Assembly (NCBI RefSeq): GCF_004122735.1
Contig: NZ_SDIF01000038.1
Coordinates: 1 to 57,653 of the forward strand
DNA from: Streptomyces sioyaensis
GTDB taxonomy: Bacteria > Actinomycetota > Actinomycetes > Streptomycetales > Streptomycetaceae
Direction: 5' to 3'
DNA: 57,653 bases
The translations under genes were made by a program, and so were the position numbers. How positions within the stretch are numbered: position 1 is the stretch's first letter; the number at the start of each line of letters is the position of its first letter. The notes under the pieces are model-generated. The model did not search any database. It had not been told where the DNA came from and worked only from the letters and a program-made list of their open reading frames with translations. Shown here piece after piece: positions 51,301 through 57,653 of this stretch.

Positions 51301-52604
51301 AGGAGGCCCAGGAGGCCGCCGACCGGCTGCGTACGGAGGGCGAGCAGCAGGCGCAGGCGCTGGTGTCGGAGGCGACGCAGACGGCGGAGCGGCTGCGCAC
51401 CGAGGCCGCCGAGGCGCTGGAGAACGCCCGGCTGGACGCGGAGCGCACCGGCGACCAGGCGCGCGAGGCGGCGAACAAGACGCGTTCGGACGCCGCGGAG
51501 CAGGCCGACCAGCTGATGTCGGAGGCCGCGACCGAGGCGGAGCGGCTGCGCACCGAGGCGGCGGAAACGACCGCGGACGCCGAGCGGGACGCGGACCGTA
51601 CCCGGGCCGATGCCCGGGAGCTGGCGGACCGGATGGTCGCGACGGCCACCGCGGAGGCGGACCGGCTGCGGGCGGAGGCGGCCGAGACGGTCACCGCCGC
51701 GCAGGAGCACGCCAACCGCACCCGCAACGAGTCCGCGAAGCTCAAGGAGGACGCCGAAGCGGCGGCCGAGCGGACCCGGACCGAGGCCCAGGAGGAGGCG
51801 GACCGGCTGCTGGACGAGGCGCGCAAGGACGCTTCCCGGCGCCGCGGGGACGCCGCCGAGCAGGCGGACCAGCTCGTCGCCCGGGCCCAGGAGGAGGCGC
51901 TCAAGGCGGCCACCGCCGCCGAGGAGCAGGCCGACACGATGGTCGGGGCAGCCCGCAAGGAGGCCGAGCGGCTCGTCGCGGAGGCGACCTCCGACGGCAA
52001 CGAGCGGGTCGAGAAGGCCCGTACGGACGCGAACACCCTGCTGGAGGAGGCCCGCCGGGACGCCACCGGCATCCGCGAGCGCGCCGAGGAGCTGCGCCAG
52101 CGGATCGAGTCCGAGGTCGAGGAGCTGCACGAGCGGGCCCGCCGGGAGTCGGCGGAGACGATGAAGAACGCCGGCGAGCGGGTCGACAAGCTCATCGCGC
52201 AGGCCACCGCCCAGCAGGTGGAGGCCGAGGAGAAGGCCGACCGGATGGTCGCGGACGCCAACAGCGAGGCGAGCAAGGTCCGGATCTCGGCGGTGAAGAA
52301 GGCCGAGGGTCTGATCAAGGAGGCCGAGAACAAGAAGGCCGAGGCGGTGCGCGACGCGGAGCGGATGCGCCGCGAGGCCGAGGGGGAGGCCACCCGGATC
52401 GTGGACGAGGGCAAGCGGGAGCTGGAGGTTCTGGTGCGCCGGCGCGAGGACATCAACGCCGAAATCTCCCGCGTCCAGGATGTCCTGGAGGCCCTGGAAT
52501 CGTTCGAGACGCCCGGCGGAAACGGGGAGGGCAAGGGCGGTGGTGTGAAGGCAGCCGCCGGAGCGGGGGCAACTCGTTCGAGTGGCAAGCAGTCTGAAGG
52601 GTAG
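48354..52604 (+). CDS. scy: polar-growth scaffold coiled-coil protein Scy
   Basis: Giant coiled-coil scaffold that organises the tip polarisome with DivIVA and FilP in hyphal growth. 1416 residues from GTG 48354 (MRGNDRYEADDHLSQFEAEM). The N-terminus (HLSQFEAEMERLKSERDKAV ... GYQVEVLRAKLHEARRNLAT) is the conserved Scy/DivIVA-like start. Nearly all the rest is Ala/Glu/Arg coiled coil with recurring EAERLRTEA/EADRLRAEA units, consistent with the 51-residue repeat described for Scy. S. coelicolor Scy is 1326 residues (from memory), so this one is longer by about 90. The end is a short Gly/Ala tail. Confidence 0.93.
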   Translation: MRGNDRYEADDHLSQFEAEMERLKSERDKAVQHADDLGYQVEVLRAKLHEARRNLATRPAYDNVSHQAEQLLRNAQIQADQLRSDAEREVREARAQTQRLLQEQAERQSRLEAELHAEAVGRRQRLDEELNERRQTVESHVNENVAWAEQLRARTESQARRLMEESRAEAEQALAAARAEAQRLTERARERLGAEAEQARAEAESILRRARTDAERLLNAASSQAQEATDQAEQLRTSVGSESEEARRQAAELTRTAETRIQEADTALREARAEAEKLVEEAQQAASKRLSAVESDNEQRTRTAKAEIARLVGEATKEAEALKAEAEQLRADAATEAERLIAEAQDSARSQAAEDSAAQLAKAARTAEEVLTKASEDAKATTKAAAEEAERLRREAESEADRLREEAHDTVAQLKGAAKDDTKEYRAKTVELQEEARRLRGEAEQLRADAVAEGERIRSEARREAVQQIEEAAGSAEELLGKAKNDAEETRSGAVAESERVRTEAIERATALRRQAEEALQRARSEAEELLTEGAQAAEMVTTEAEESAARLRAEAEQAAQERRAEAQAELDRLRTEAEEKVTAAEQQQRDARAEAEGLRRETQEEAARLKAESAERRRMLEQQAEEEAERLRTEAAADAAAARAEAESAAAGLRGEATAEAERLKAEAQETADRVRAEAATAAERTGTEAAQALAAAQEEAARRRREAEQLLGEAREEAHQERTAAREQSEELLAAARTRVGEAQEEAERLVEDADRRAGELMAAAEQTAQQVRDSVAGLHEQAGEEIAGLRSAAEHAAERTKAEAQDEADRLRKEASEERERASEDAVRIRQEAQEARDDAKSLAERAVSEAIEEAEGLRAEAAGVLDEARRDANTARTEAAEQADRLMSEANAQAEKLVADATAKAQQLRTDASDALASGEQDAARARAEARDDANRMRSDAAEQADRLITEARTEAERIVTEATELTSSAQDDADRIVQEAQEAADRLRTEGEQQAQALVSEATQTAERLRTEAAEALENARLDAERTGDQAREAANKTRSDAAEQADQLMSEAATEAERLRTEAAETTADAERDADRTRADARELADRMVATATAEADRLRAEAAETVTAAQEHANRTRNESAKLKEDAEAAAERTRTEAQEEADRLLDEARKDASRRRGDAAEQADQLVARAQEEALKAATAAEEQADTMVGAARKEAERLVAEATSDGNERVEKARTDANTLLEEARRDATGIRERAEELRQRIESEVEELHERARRESAETMKNAGERVDKLIAQATAQQVEAEEKADRMVADANSEASKVRISAVKKAEGLIKEAENKKAEAVRDAERMRREAEGEATRIVDEGKRELEVLVRRREDINAEISRVQDVLEALESFETPGGNGEGKGGGVKAAAGAGATRSSGKQSEG

Positions 52605-52717
52605 CCACTCAAATGAGGGGTCATTCTCCAGATCAAACGGGCAATGACTCGATGACACGCCGTTGTGACCCCTAGGATTCTCCTTATCACCTCACCGGTC
52701 TCTTCGACAGGAACCCC

Positions 52718-53656
52718 ATGAGCGACACTTCCTCCCCCTTCGGCTTCGAGCTCGTGCGGCGTGGGTACGACCGCGGTCAGGTGGATGACCGCATTACGAA
52801 GCTCGTCGCGGACCGCGACAGCGCGCTGGCCCGCATCACGTCGCTGGAAAAGCGGATCGAGGAGCTGCACCTCGAAACGCAGAACGCCCAGGCGCAGGTC
52901 AATGACGCCGAACCGTCCTACGCGGGCCTGGGTGCACGCGTGGAAAAGATCCTCCGTCTCGCCGAGGAAGAGGCGAAGGATCTGCGCGAGGAGGCCCGCC
53001 GGGCCGCCGAGCAGCACCGTGAGCTGGCCGAGTCGGCCGCCCAGCAGGTCCGCAACGACGCGGAGGCGTTCGCCGCCGAGCGCAAGTCGAAGGCGGAGGA
53101 CGAGGGCGCCCGGATCGTCGAGAAGGCCAAGGGCGAGGCGTCCACGCTGCGCGCCGAGGCGCAGAAGGACGCGCAGTCCAAGCGCGAGGAGGCGGACTCC
53201 CTCTTCGAGGAGACCCGCGCCAAGGCCGCCCAGGCCGCCGCGGACTTCGAGACCAACCTCGCCAAGCGCCGTGAGCAGTCCGAGCGCGACCTTGCCTCGC
53301 GTCAGGCCAAGGCCGAGAAGCGGCTCGCGGAGATCGAGCACCGCGCCGAGCAGCTCCGCCTGGAGGCCGAGAAGCTGCGCACGGACGCGGAGCGCCGGGC
53401 CCGCCAGACGGTGGAGACCGCGCAGCGCCAGGCCGAGGACATCGTGGCGGACGCCAACGCCAAGGCGGACCGTATCCGCAGCGAATCCGAGCGCGAGCTG
53501 GCGGCGCTGACCAACCGCCGCGACTCGATCAACGCGCAGCTGACCAACGTCCGCGAAATGCTCGCGACGCTGACCGGTGCGGCGGTGGCCGCGGCCGGTG
53601 CCCCCGGCGACGAGGAGACCGTCACCCGCGGCGTCCCCGCCCAGCAGACCCGCTGA
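52718..53656 (+). CDS. filP: intermediate-filament-like protein FilP
   Basis: Cytoskeletal coiled-coil protein forming filaments near hyphal tips; works with Scy and DivIVA for rigidity and polar growth. 312 residues, close to known FilP (about 310). The N-terminus SPFGFELVRRGYDRGQVDDR is a DivIVA-like conserved segment, followed by almost continuous coiled coil (about 25-280). The start ATG 52718 has AGGAA upstream; scy ends 113 bases before. The final 25 residues (after about 285) are Ala/Gly-rich. Confidence 0.95.
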   Translation: MSDTSSPFGFELVRRGYDRGQVDDRITKLVADRDSALARITSLEKRIEELHLETQNAQAQVNDAEPSYAGLGARVEKILRLAEEEAKDLREEARRAAEQHRELAESAAQQVRNDAEAFAAERKSKAEDEGARIVEKAKGEASTLRAEAQKDAQSKREEADSLFEETRAKAAQAAADFETNLAKRREQSERDLASRQAKAEKRLAEIEHRAEQLRLEAEKLRTDAERRARQTVETAQRQAEDIVADANAKADRIRSESERELAALTNRRDSINAQLTNVREMLATLTGAAVAAAGAPGDEETVTRGVPAQQTR

Positions 53657-53685
53657 CTGACCAGCAGTATCGGCCCGCTGCTTCC

Positions 53686-53724
53686 CACGCCCCCGTACCG
53701 CCCGTGTGGTGGTCCGGGGGCGTG
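53686..53724 (+). terminator. hairpin after filP
   Basis: CACGCCCCCG (53686-53695) pairs with CGGGGGCGTG (53715-53724), 29 bases after the filP stop; the 19-base loop can pair further. Confidence 0.75.
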
Positions 53725-53784
53725 ATGCGTACCGGGGGTCAGCCGGGTGGCCGCGCTCCGGTGGCAGGGGCTCCGGGGCGCGCT

Positions 53785-53797
53785 TAGGGTCCCGTAC
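53785..53797 (+). promoter_or_regulatory. candidate -10 for the first ABC pair
   Basis: TAGGGT (53785-53790) with TGGCAG 17 bases upstream (53762-53767). Initiation would fall at about 53797, one base before the ATG, so a leaderless message is possible; AGGG in the same element could alternatively serve as ribosome site. Confidence 0.4.
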
Positions 53798-54835
53798 ATG
53801 ATCGAGCTCGAGGGGCTGACCAAGCATTACGGCGACAAGGTCGCCGTGGACGACCTCACTCTGACGGTGCGGCCCGGCATCGTCACCGGCTTCCTCGGCC
53901 CCAACGGCGCGGGCAAGTCGACCACCATGCGGATGATGCTCGACCTGGACAATCCGACGGCGGGGACGGTCCGGATCGACGGCAAGCACTACCGGCAGCT
54001 GCAGGATCCGCTGACGTACATCGGGGCGCTGCTGGAGGCGAAGTCGGTGCACGGCGGCCGCAGCGCCGCCAACCATCTGCTGTGTCTCGCACAGAGCAAC
54101 GGCATTCCGCGCAGCCGGGTCACCGAGGTGCTGGACACCGTGGGGCTGAGCGGGGTCGCCAAGAAGCGGTCGAAGGGGTTCTCGCTCGGGATGAGCCAGC
54201 GGCTGGGCATCGCCGCGGCGCTGCTGGGCGATCCGCAGGTACTCCTCTTCGACGAGCCGGTCAACGGCCTCGACCCCGAGGGCATCCACTGGATCCGCAA
54301 CCTGATGAAGAACCTCGCGGCCCAGGGCCGGACCGTGTTCGTCTCCTCGCATCTGATGAGTGAGATGGCACTGACCGCCGAGCATCTGATCGTGATCGGG
54401 CAGGGGCGGCTGATGGCCGACACCTCGATGCGGGAGTTCATCCAGCAGAACTCGCGGTCGTACGTCCGGGTGCGGTCCCCGGAGCGGGAGAAGCTGCTGG
54501 ATCTGCTGCACTCCGAGGGCATCGACGCGGTGGCGGCCGGCAACGGCTCGCTGGAGGTCGACGGGGTGCCCGCCGACCGGCTGGGCGAGCTGGCCGCGGC
54601 GCATCAGCTGGTGCTGCACGAGCTGAGCCCCCAGCAGGCATCGCTGGAAGAGGCGTTCATGCAGCTGACGGCGGATTCGGTGGAGTATCACGCCCGCGAC
54701 GGCGAGCCGGTGCCGGCACAGGCGGGCTCCCCGCCGGGTGGCCGGGCCCCGGGAGCCCCGCAGCCGGCCGGGGCGCGCCCCGGCGAGGCGCAGCCGACCG
54801 GCTGGGGTGCCGACTGGCAGAAGAAGAGGAGCTGA
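53798..54835 (+). CDS. ABC transporter ATPase (first pair)
   Basis: 345 residues. The ATG at 53798 begins the ATPase fold (MIELEGLTKHYGDKVAVDDL). Walker A is GPNGAGKST, signature FSLGMSQRLGIAAALL, Walker B QVLLFDEPVNGLDPEG, H-switch VSSHLMSEM. From about 300 a Pro/Gly/Ala-rich tail (PAQAGSPPGGRAPGAPQPAG) ends in WQKKRS. DrrA/CcmA-like exporter ATPase. Its permease starts 3 bases after the stop. A nearly duplicate ATPase lies 2 kb downstream. Confidence 0.94.
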   Translation: MIELEGLTKHYGDKVAVDDLTLTVRPGIVTGFLGPNGAGKSTTMRMMLDLDNPTAGTVRIDGKHYRQLQDPLTYIGALLEAKSVHGGRSAANHLLCLAQSNGIPRSRVTEVLDTVGLSGVAKKRSKGFSLGMSQRLGIAAALLGDPQVLLFDEPVNGLDPEGIHWIRNLMKNLAAQGRTVFVSSHLMSEMALTAEHLIVIGQGRLMADTSMREFIQQNSRSYVRVRSPEREKLLDLLHSEGIDAVAAGNGSLEVDGVPADRLGELAAAHQLVLHELSPQQASLEEAFMQLTADSVEYHARDGEPVPAQAGSPPGGRAPGAPQPAGARPGEAQPTGWGADWQKKRS

Positions 54836-54838
54836 CGG

Positions 54839-55612
54839 ATGGCGGCGCTCGGGCAGGTCATTCGGTCGGAGTGGACCAAGATCAGGTCGGTGCGGTCCAC
54901 GGTGTGGACGCTGGGCATCGCCGCGGTGCTCACCATCGCGCTGGGCATGCTGATCTGCATCCTGACCAACCACGACTTCCAGTCCATGCCGGCCAGGGAG
55001 CGGCTGTCGTTCGACGCCACCAACATCAGCTTCTCCGGGATGGGGCTGGGCCAGCTCGCGATGATCGTCTTCGGCGTGCTGGTGGTCTCCAACGAGTACA
55101 GCACCGGCATGATCCGTGCCTCGCTGGCGGCCGTTCCGCAGCGCGGCACCTTTCTGTTCTGCAAGCTGCTGGTGGCCACCGCGCTGGTCTTCGTCGTCGG
55201 CCTGGCGACCAGCTTCGTGGCCTTCTTCGCGGGACAGGCGATGCTGGGTGATCTGCGCGCGCACCTCGGCGATCCGGGGGTGCTGCGCGCGGTGTTCGGC
55301 GGCGGGCTCTACATGACGCTGATCGCGCTGTTCTCGATGGCGGTGGCCGTGATGCTGCGCAGCCCGATGCTGTCGCTGGGCATCCTGATGCCGTTCTTCT
55401 TCCTGATCTCGAACATCCTCGGCAACGTCTCGGCGACCCGGAAGGTCGGCCGCTATCTGCCGGACCAGGCGGGCTCGAAGATCATGCAGGTGGTCACGCC
55501 CGCCAACAGCGATGTGCCGTACGGGCCGTGGGGCGGCCTCGGCATCATGATCGCCTGGACGGTGGCGGCGCTGCTCGGCGGCTACGTCCTGCTGAAGCGG
55601 CGGGACGCGTAG
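54839..55612 (+). CDS. ABC-2 type permease (first pair)
   Basis: 257 residues, ABC-2 permease of the DrrB-like/ABC2_membrane_3 group with six hydrophobic segments (starting VWTLGIAAVLTIALGMLICI). The N-terminal VIRSEWTKIRSVRSTVWTLG is the shared coupling motif of Streptomyces ABC-2 permeases. Starts 3 bases after the ATPase, so it is co-translated with it. Exporter of unknown substrate beside scy/filP. Confidence 0.92.
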   Translation: MAALGQVIRSEWTKIRSVRSTVWTLGIAAVLTIALGMLICILTNHDFQSMPARERLSFDATNISFSGMGLGQLAMIVFGVLVVSNEYSTGMIRASLAAVPQRGTFLFCKLLVATALVFVVGLATSFVAFFAGQAMLGDLRAHLGDPGVLRAVFGGGLYMTLIALFSMAVAVMLRSPMLSLGILMPFFFLISNILGNVSATRKVGRYLPDQAGSKIMQVVTPANSDVPYGPWGGLGIMIAWTVAALLGGYVLLKRRDA

Positions 55613-55683
55613 GGCTGTCCGACGGGTCCAGGCCCCACACCGGCCCGCCGGCCTCTCCACCGGAGGCGGCGCGCCCCGGTCCG

Positions 55684-55702
55684 ATTGACGGGAACCGTCA
55701 AT
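55684..55702 (+). promoter_or_regulatory. perfect inverted repeat and promoter ahead of the second ABC pair
   Basis: ATTGACGG-GAA-CCGTCAAT is a perfect 8-bp-arm inverted repeat whose left half contains TTGACG, a good -35. Possible -10s are GATAGC (17 bases on) or TAGCCT (19 bases on). A repressor here would block the second ABC pair but not the first. Confidence 0.6.
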
Positions 55703-55775
55703 GTACGGATAGCCTCCTAACCCTCACGGGGGTACGAGGGCGCCTCTGCCCCGACCATCTCGCGAGGGGCGGAGA

Positions 55776-57059
55776 ATGATCGAGGCAGTCGGCCTGACGA
55801 AGCGCTACGGCGCCAAGACGGCCGTGTACAACCTGTCGTTCCAGGTACGGCCGGGCACGGTGACCGGCTTCCTGGGGCCCAACGGCTCCGGCAAGTCGAC
55901 GACGATGCGCATGATTCTGGGCCTGGACTCACCGACCTCGGGGCACGCGACCATCGCCGGCCGTCCCTACCGCCAGCTGCCCAACGCCCCGCGCCAGGTG
56001 GGCGCGCTGCTCGATGCCAAGGCCGTGCACGGCGGGCGCAGCGCGCGCCAGCATCTGCTCTCGCTCGCCCAGCTGTCGGGCATCCCGGCCCGCCGGGTCG
56101 ACGAGGTGCTCGGCGTGGTCGGTCTCCAGGACGTCGCGGGGCGGCGTTCCAACGGCTTCTCGCTCGGGATGGGCCAGCGGCTGGGCATCGCCGCCGCGTT
56201 GCTCGGCGATCCGCAGGTACTCCTCTTCGACGAGCCGGTCAACGGCCTCGACCCCGAGGGCATCCTGTGGGTGCGCAATCTGATGAAGCAGCTGGCGTCC
56301 GAGGGCCGTACGGTCTTCGTCTCCTCGCACCTGATGAGCGAAATGGCGCTGACCGCCGAGCACTTGATCGTGATCGGCCGTGGCCAGCTGCTGGCGAACA
56401 TGTCGGTCAAGGAGTTCATCTCGGCCAACTCCGCCGATTTCGCCCGGGTGCGTACCCCGGACACCGAGCCGGAGCAGCGCGAGAAGCTGACCGCCGCGCT
56501 CGGTGAGGCGGGCGGGCAGATCACCCCCGAGCCGGACGGCGCCCTGCGGGTGACCGGGCTGCCGCTCCCCCGCATCAGCGACCTCGCGCACGCGGCCGAG
56601 GTCCGGCTGTGGGAGCTGTCGCCGCACCAGGCGTCCCTGGAGGAGGCGTACATGCGGATGACGCAGGGCGCCGTGGACTACCGCTCGACGGCCGACGCGC
56701 GGGCCGGGCTGCAGGAGGCCCCCGCCGGGTACGCCCCGCAGGGTCCCGTGCCGCAGGGGTATGCGGGTGGCCCCGGCCACCCGGCCGGTCAGCCCGGCGT
56801 CCCGGGCCAGGTCCCGGCGGGCGTCCCGGGCCAGGGGCAGCCGAATCCGTACGCCCAGCAGGCGCCCGGCGCCGTTCCGGGACCGGGCCATCCGCCGCCC
56901 GCGCCGGCTCAGGGTCACCCGTACGGGGCACCCGAGTCGTACGGCGCGCCTCACCCGTACGGGCACCAGCCCGCCGCGCCGATGCCGCCCGCGACCCCGG
57001 TCGCACCGCCCGCCGCCCCCGCCGACCAGCCCACGCCGCACCACGAGGACGCCCGATGA
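55776..57059 (+). CDS. ABC transporter ATPase with long Pro/Gly/Gln-rich tail (second pair)
   Basis: 427 residues. The first 300 residues parallel the upstream ATPase: Walker A GPNGSGKST, FSLGMGQRLGIAAALL, QVLLFDEPVNGLDPEG, VSSHLMSEM. Residues about 305-427 are a Pro/Gly/Gln/Tyr-rich disordered tail (QGYAGGPGHPAGQPG, HPYGAPESYGAPHPYG), unusual for an ATPase. It has GGGGCGGAG before its ATG. The stop overlaps the following ATG (ATGA). Confidence 0.92.
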   Translation: MIEAVGLTKRYGAKTAVYNLSFQVRPGTVTGFLGPNGSGKSTTMRMILGLDSPTSGHATIAGRPYRQLPNAPRQVGALLDAKAVHGGRSARQHLLSLAQLSGIPARRVDEVLGVVGLQDVAGRRSNGFSLGMGQRLGIAAALLGDPQVLLFDEPVNGLDPEGILWVRNLMKQLASEGRTVFVSSHLMSEMALTAEHLIVIGRGQLLANMSVKEFISANSADFARVRTPDTEPEQREKLTAALGEAGGQITPEPDGALRVTGLPLPRISDLAHAAEVRLWELSPHQASLEEAYMRMTQGAVDYRSTADARAGLQEAPAGYAPQGPVPQGYAGGPGHPAGQPGVPGQVPAGVPGQGQPNPYAQQAPGAVPGPGHPPPAPAQGHPYGAPESYGAPHPYGHQPAAPMPPATPVAPPAAPADQPTPHHEDAR

Positions 57060-57653
57060 CCAGCCCTCAGCAGCCGCAGCCCCAGCCGCAGCCTGAGCGC
57101 GGACCCGACGACACCGGCGCCCAGCAGCCGCTGCCGGCCGCGCCGCCGATGCCGCCCCCCGCGCCGCAACCGCCGCAGGGCCGGCCGCCCCAGGCGCCGC
57201 CCGCCGCACCGGAGCAGCCGGGACAGCAGCACGGACAGCAGCCGGCGCCGCAGCAGCCCGGTCAGCAGCCCCCGCCCGCCGGGGAAGCGGGCACGATGAT
57301 GCTCCAGGCCCAGCAGCCCACCGGCCGGCCGCCGCTCGCCAAGGAGGCGGGCACGATGACGCTCCAGGCCCAGCAGGCGCCCGGGCAGCCCGCACCGCCC
57401 GCGCCGGCGCGGGAAGCCGGCACGATGATGCTCCAGCCCCAGCAGCCCGCCGAGCCGCAGCCGCTCGCGGCACACGGACCGGGCAGGAACGCGGGCACGA
57501 TGATGCTCCAGGCCCAGGGCCAGCCGCAGGGCCAGCCCCAGGCACAGCCGCCGGCCCCGGCCCCGTCCCAGCAGCACCCTCAGCACCACCCGCAGGCCCA
57601 GCAGCCCCTCACAGTCCGTGGCCGCGCCCTCGGACAGCGGCTCCACCGGGGGC
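57056..57653 (+). CDS. partial gene: probable ABC permease with long Pro/Gln-rich N-terminal tail
   Basis: The ATG at 57056 overlaps the ATPase stop (ATGA) and the frame stays open to the window end (199 codons). All visible residues are a Pro/Gln/Ala-rich tail with the unit AGTMMLQAQQ (one copy AGTMTLQAQQ) four times, at about residues 78, 98, 121 and 146. No membrane segment is reached, so the permease call rests on position after an ATPase and on the pair upstream. The last 17 codons change to a basic composition (VRGRALGQRLHRG), whereas another frame there reads as a Ser/Gly/Ala linker. Confidence 0.6.
   Translation, partial: MTSPQQPQPQPQPERGPDDTGAQQPLPAAPPMPPPAPQPPQGRPPQAPPAAPEQPGQQHGQQPAPQQPGQQPPPAGEAGTMMLQAQQPTGRPPLAKEAGTMTLQAQQAPGQPAPPAPAREAGTMMLQPQQPAEPQPLAAHGPGRNAGTMMLQAQGQPQGQPQAQPPAPAPSQQHPQHHPQAQQPLTVRGRALGQRLHRG

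Noticed and set aside
48551..55660. A 2369-codon open frame on the minus strand opposite scy, filP and the first ABC pair
   Set aside because: It mirrors the regular GAG/GCC codon pattern of the coiled-coil genes; the translation is Ser/Ala/Arg low complexity with no domain, and the plus strand holds recognised genes.

Overview
The window is a stretch of a high-GC actinobacterial chromosome, almost certainly Streptomyces. The evidence is the very GC-rich third codon positions, the many GTG starts, the density of two-component systems, MarR/TetR regulators and binding-protein transporters, and above all the filament-gene pair scy-filP, which is typical of Streptomyces. As I remember the S. coelicolor map, gene order follows the conserved core around SCO5393-SCO5440 run in reverse (glgB ... 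pfkA-pta-ackA-pyk ... icmA ... meaB-thiolase-mce-scy-filP). I saw no rRNA, tRNA, IS element, prophage or CRISPR array.

Region by region. (1) 1-10 kb: glycogen branching enzyme glgB; a dctA-type dicarboxylate carrier divergent from a CitA/CitB-type two-component pair; then a three-gene sugar-type ABC importer (lipoprotein plus two permeases, no ATPase). (2) 10-14.6 kb: an XRE regulator and a MacB/FtsX-type ABC exporter, closed by a strong terminator. (3) 14.7-20.9 kb: central carbon genes, pfkA divergent from pta-ackA-pyk, ending in a 22-bp-arm terminator. (4) 20.9-26.1 kb: a secreted/membrane cassette (DUF6230, DUF6114 and a low-complexity exported protein), a thioredoxin-TPR protein and a TetR regulator. 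(5) 26.2-33.3 kb: an extra murG-like glycosyltransferase translationally coupled to an NDP-sugar epimerase/dehydratase, a divergent OmpR-type two-component system, then a WXG100/type-VII-like cassette and a small membrane protein with a more accessory character. (6) 33.4-39.3 kb: isobutyryl-CoA mutase large subunit icmA behind a perfect 20-bp palindrome lying between its -35 and -10, two DUF3817 membrane proteins, a MarR regulator, an MFS exporter divergent from an ArsR-type regulator, and a thiamine-binding protein. (7) 39.5-45.3 kb: three overlapping AIM24 paralogues, a probably leaderless marR, and a two-component system divergent from a PepSY lipoprotein-like gene. (8) 45.3-48.1 kb: meaB, an acetyl-CoA acetyltransferase and methylmalonyl-CoA epimerase. 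(9) 48.3-57.65 kb: the polar-growth coiled-coil genes scy and filP, followed by two tandemly duplicated ABC ATPase-permease pairs, the last cut by the window end.

How they fit together. The core is short-chain acyl-CoA and carbon-overflow metabolism: glycolysis (pfkA, pyk), acetate/acetyl-CoA interconversion (pta-ackA), acetoacetyl-CoA chemistry (thiolase), methylmalonyl/isobutyryl-CoA rearrangement (mce, meaB, icmA), dicarboxylate uptake (dctA) and glycogen storage (glgB). A second theme is the apical growth machinery (scy, filP) and cell-envelope genes (murG paralogue, ABC exporters, PepSY). Most regulators sit beside clear inverted or direct repeats that look like their operators; these, the WXG100-like cassette, the AIM24 trio and the repeated TxxL motif in the last gene are the places most worth following up.
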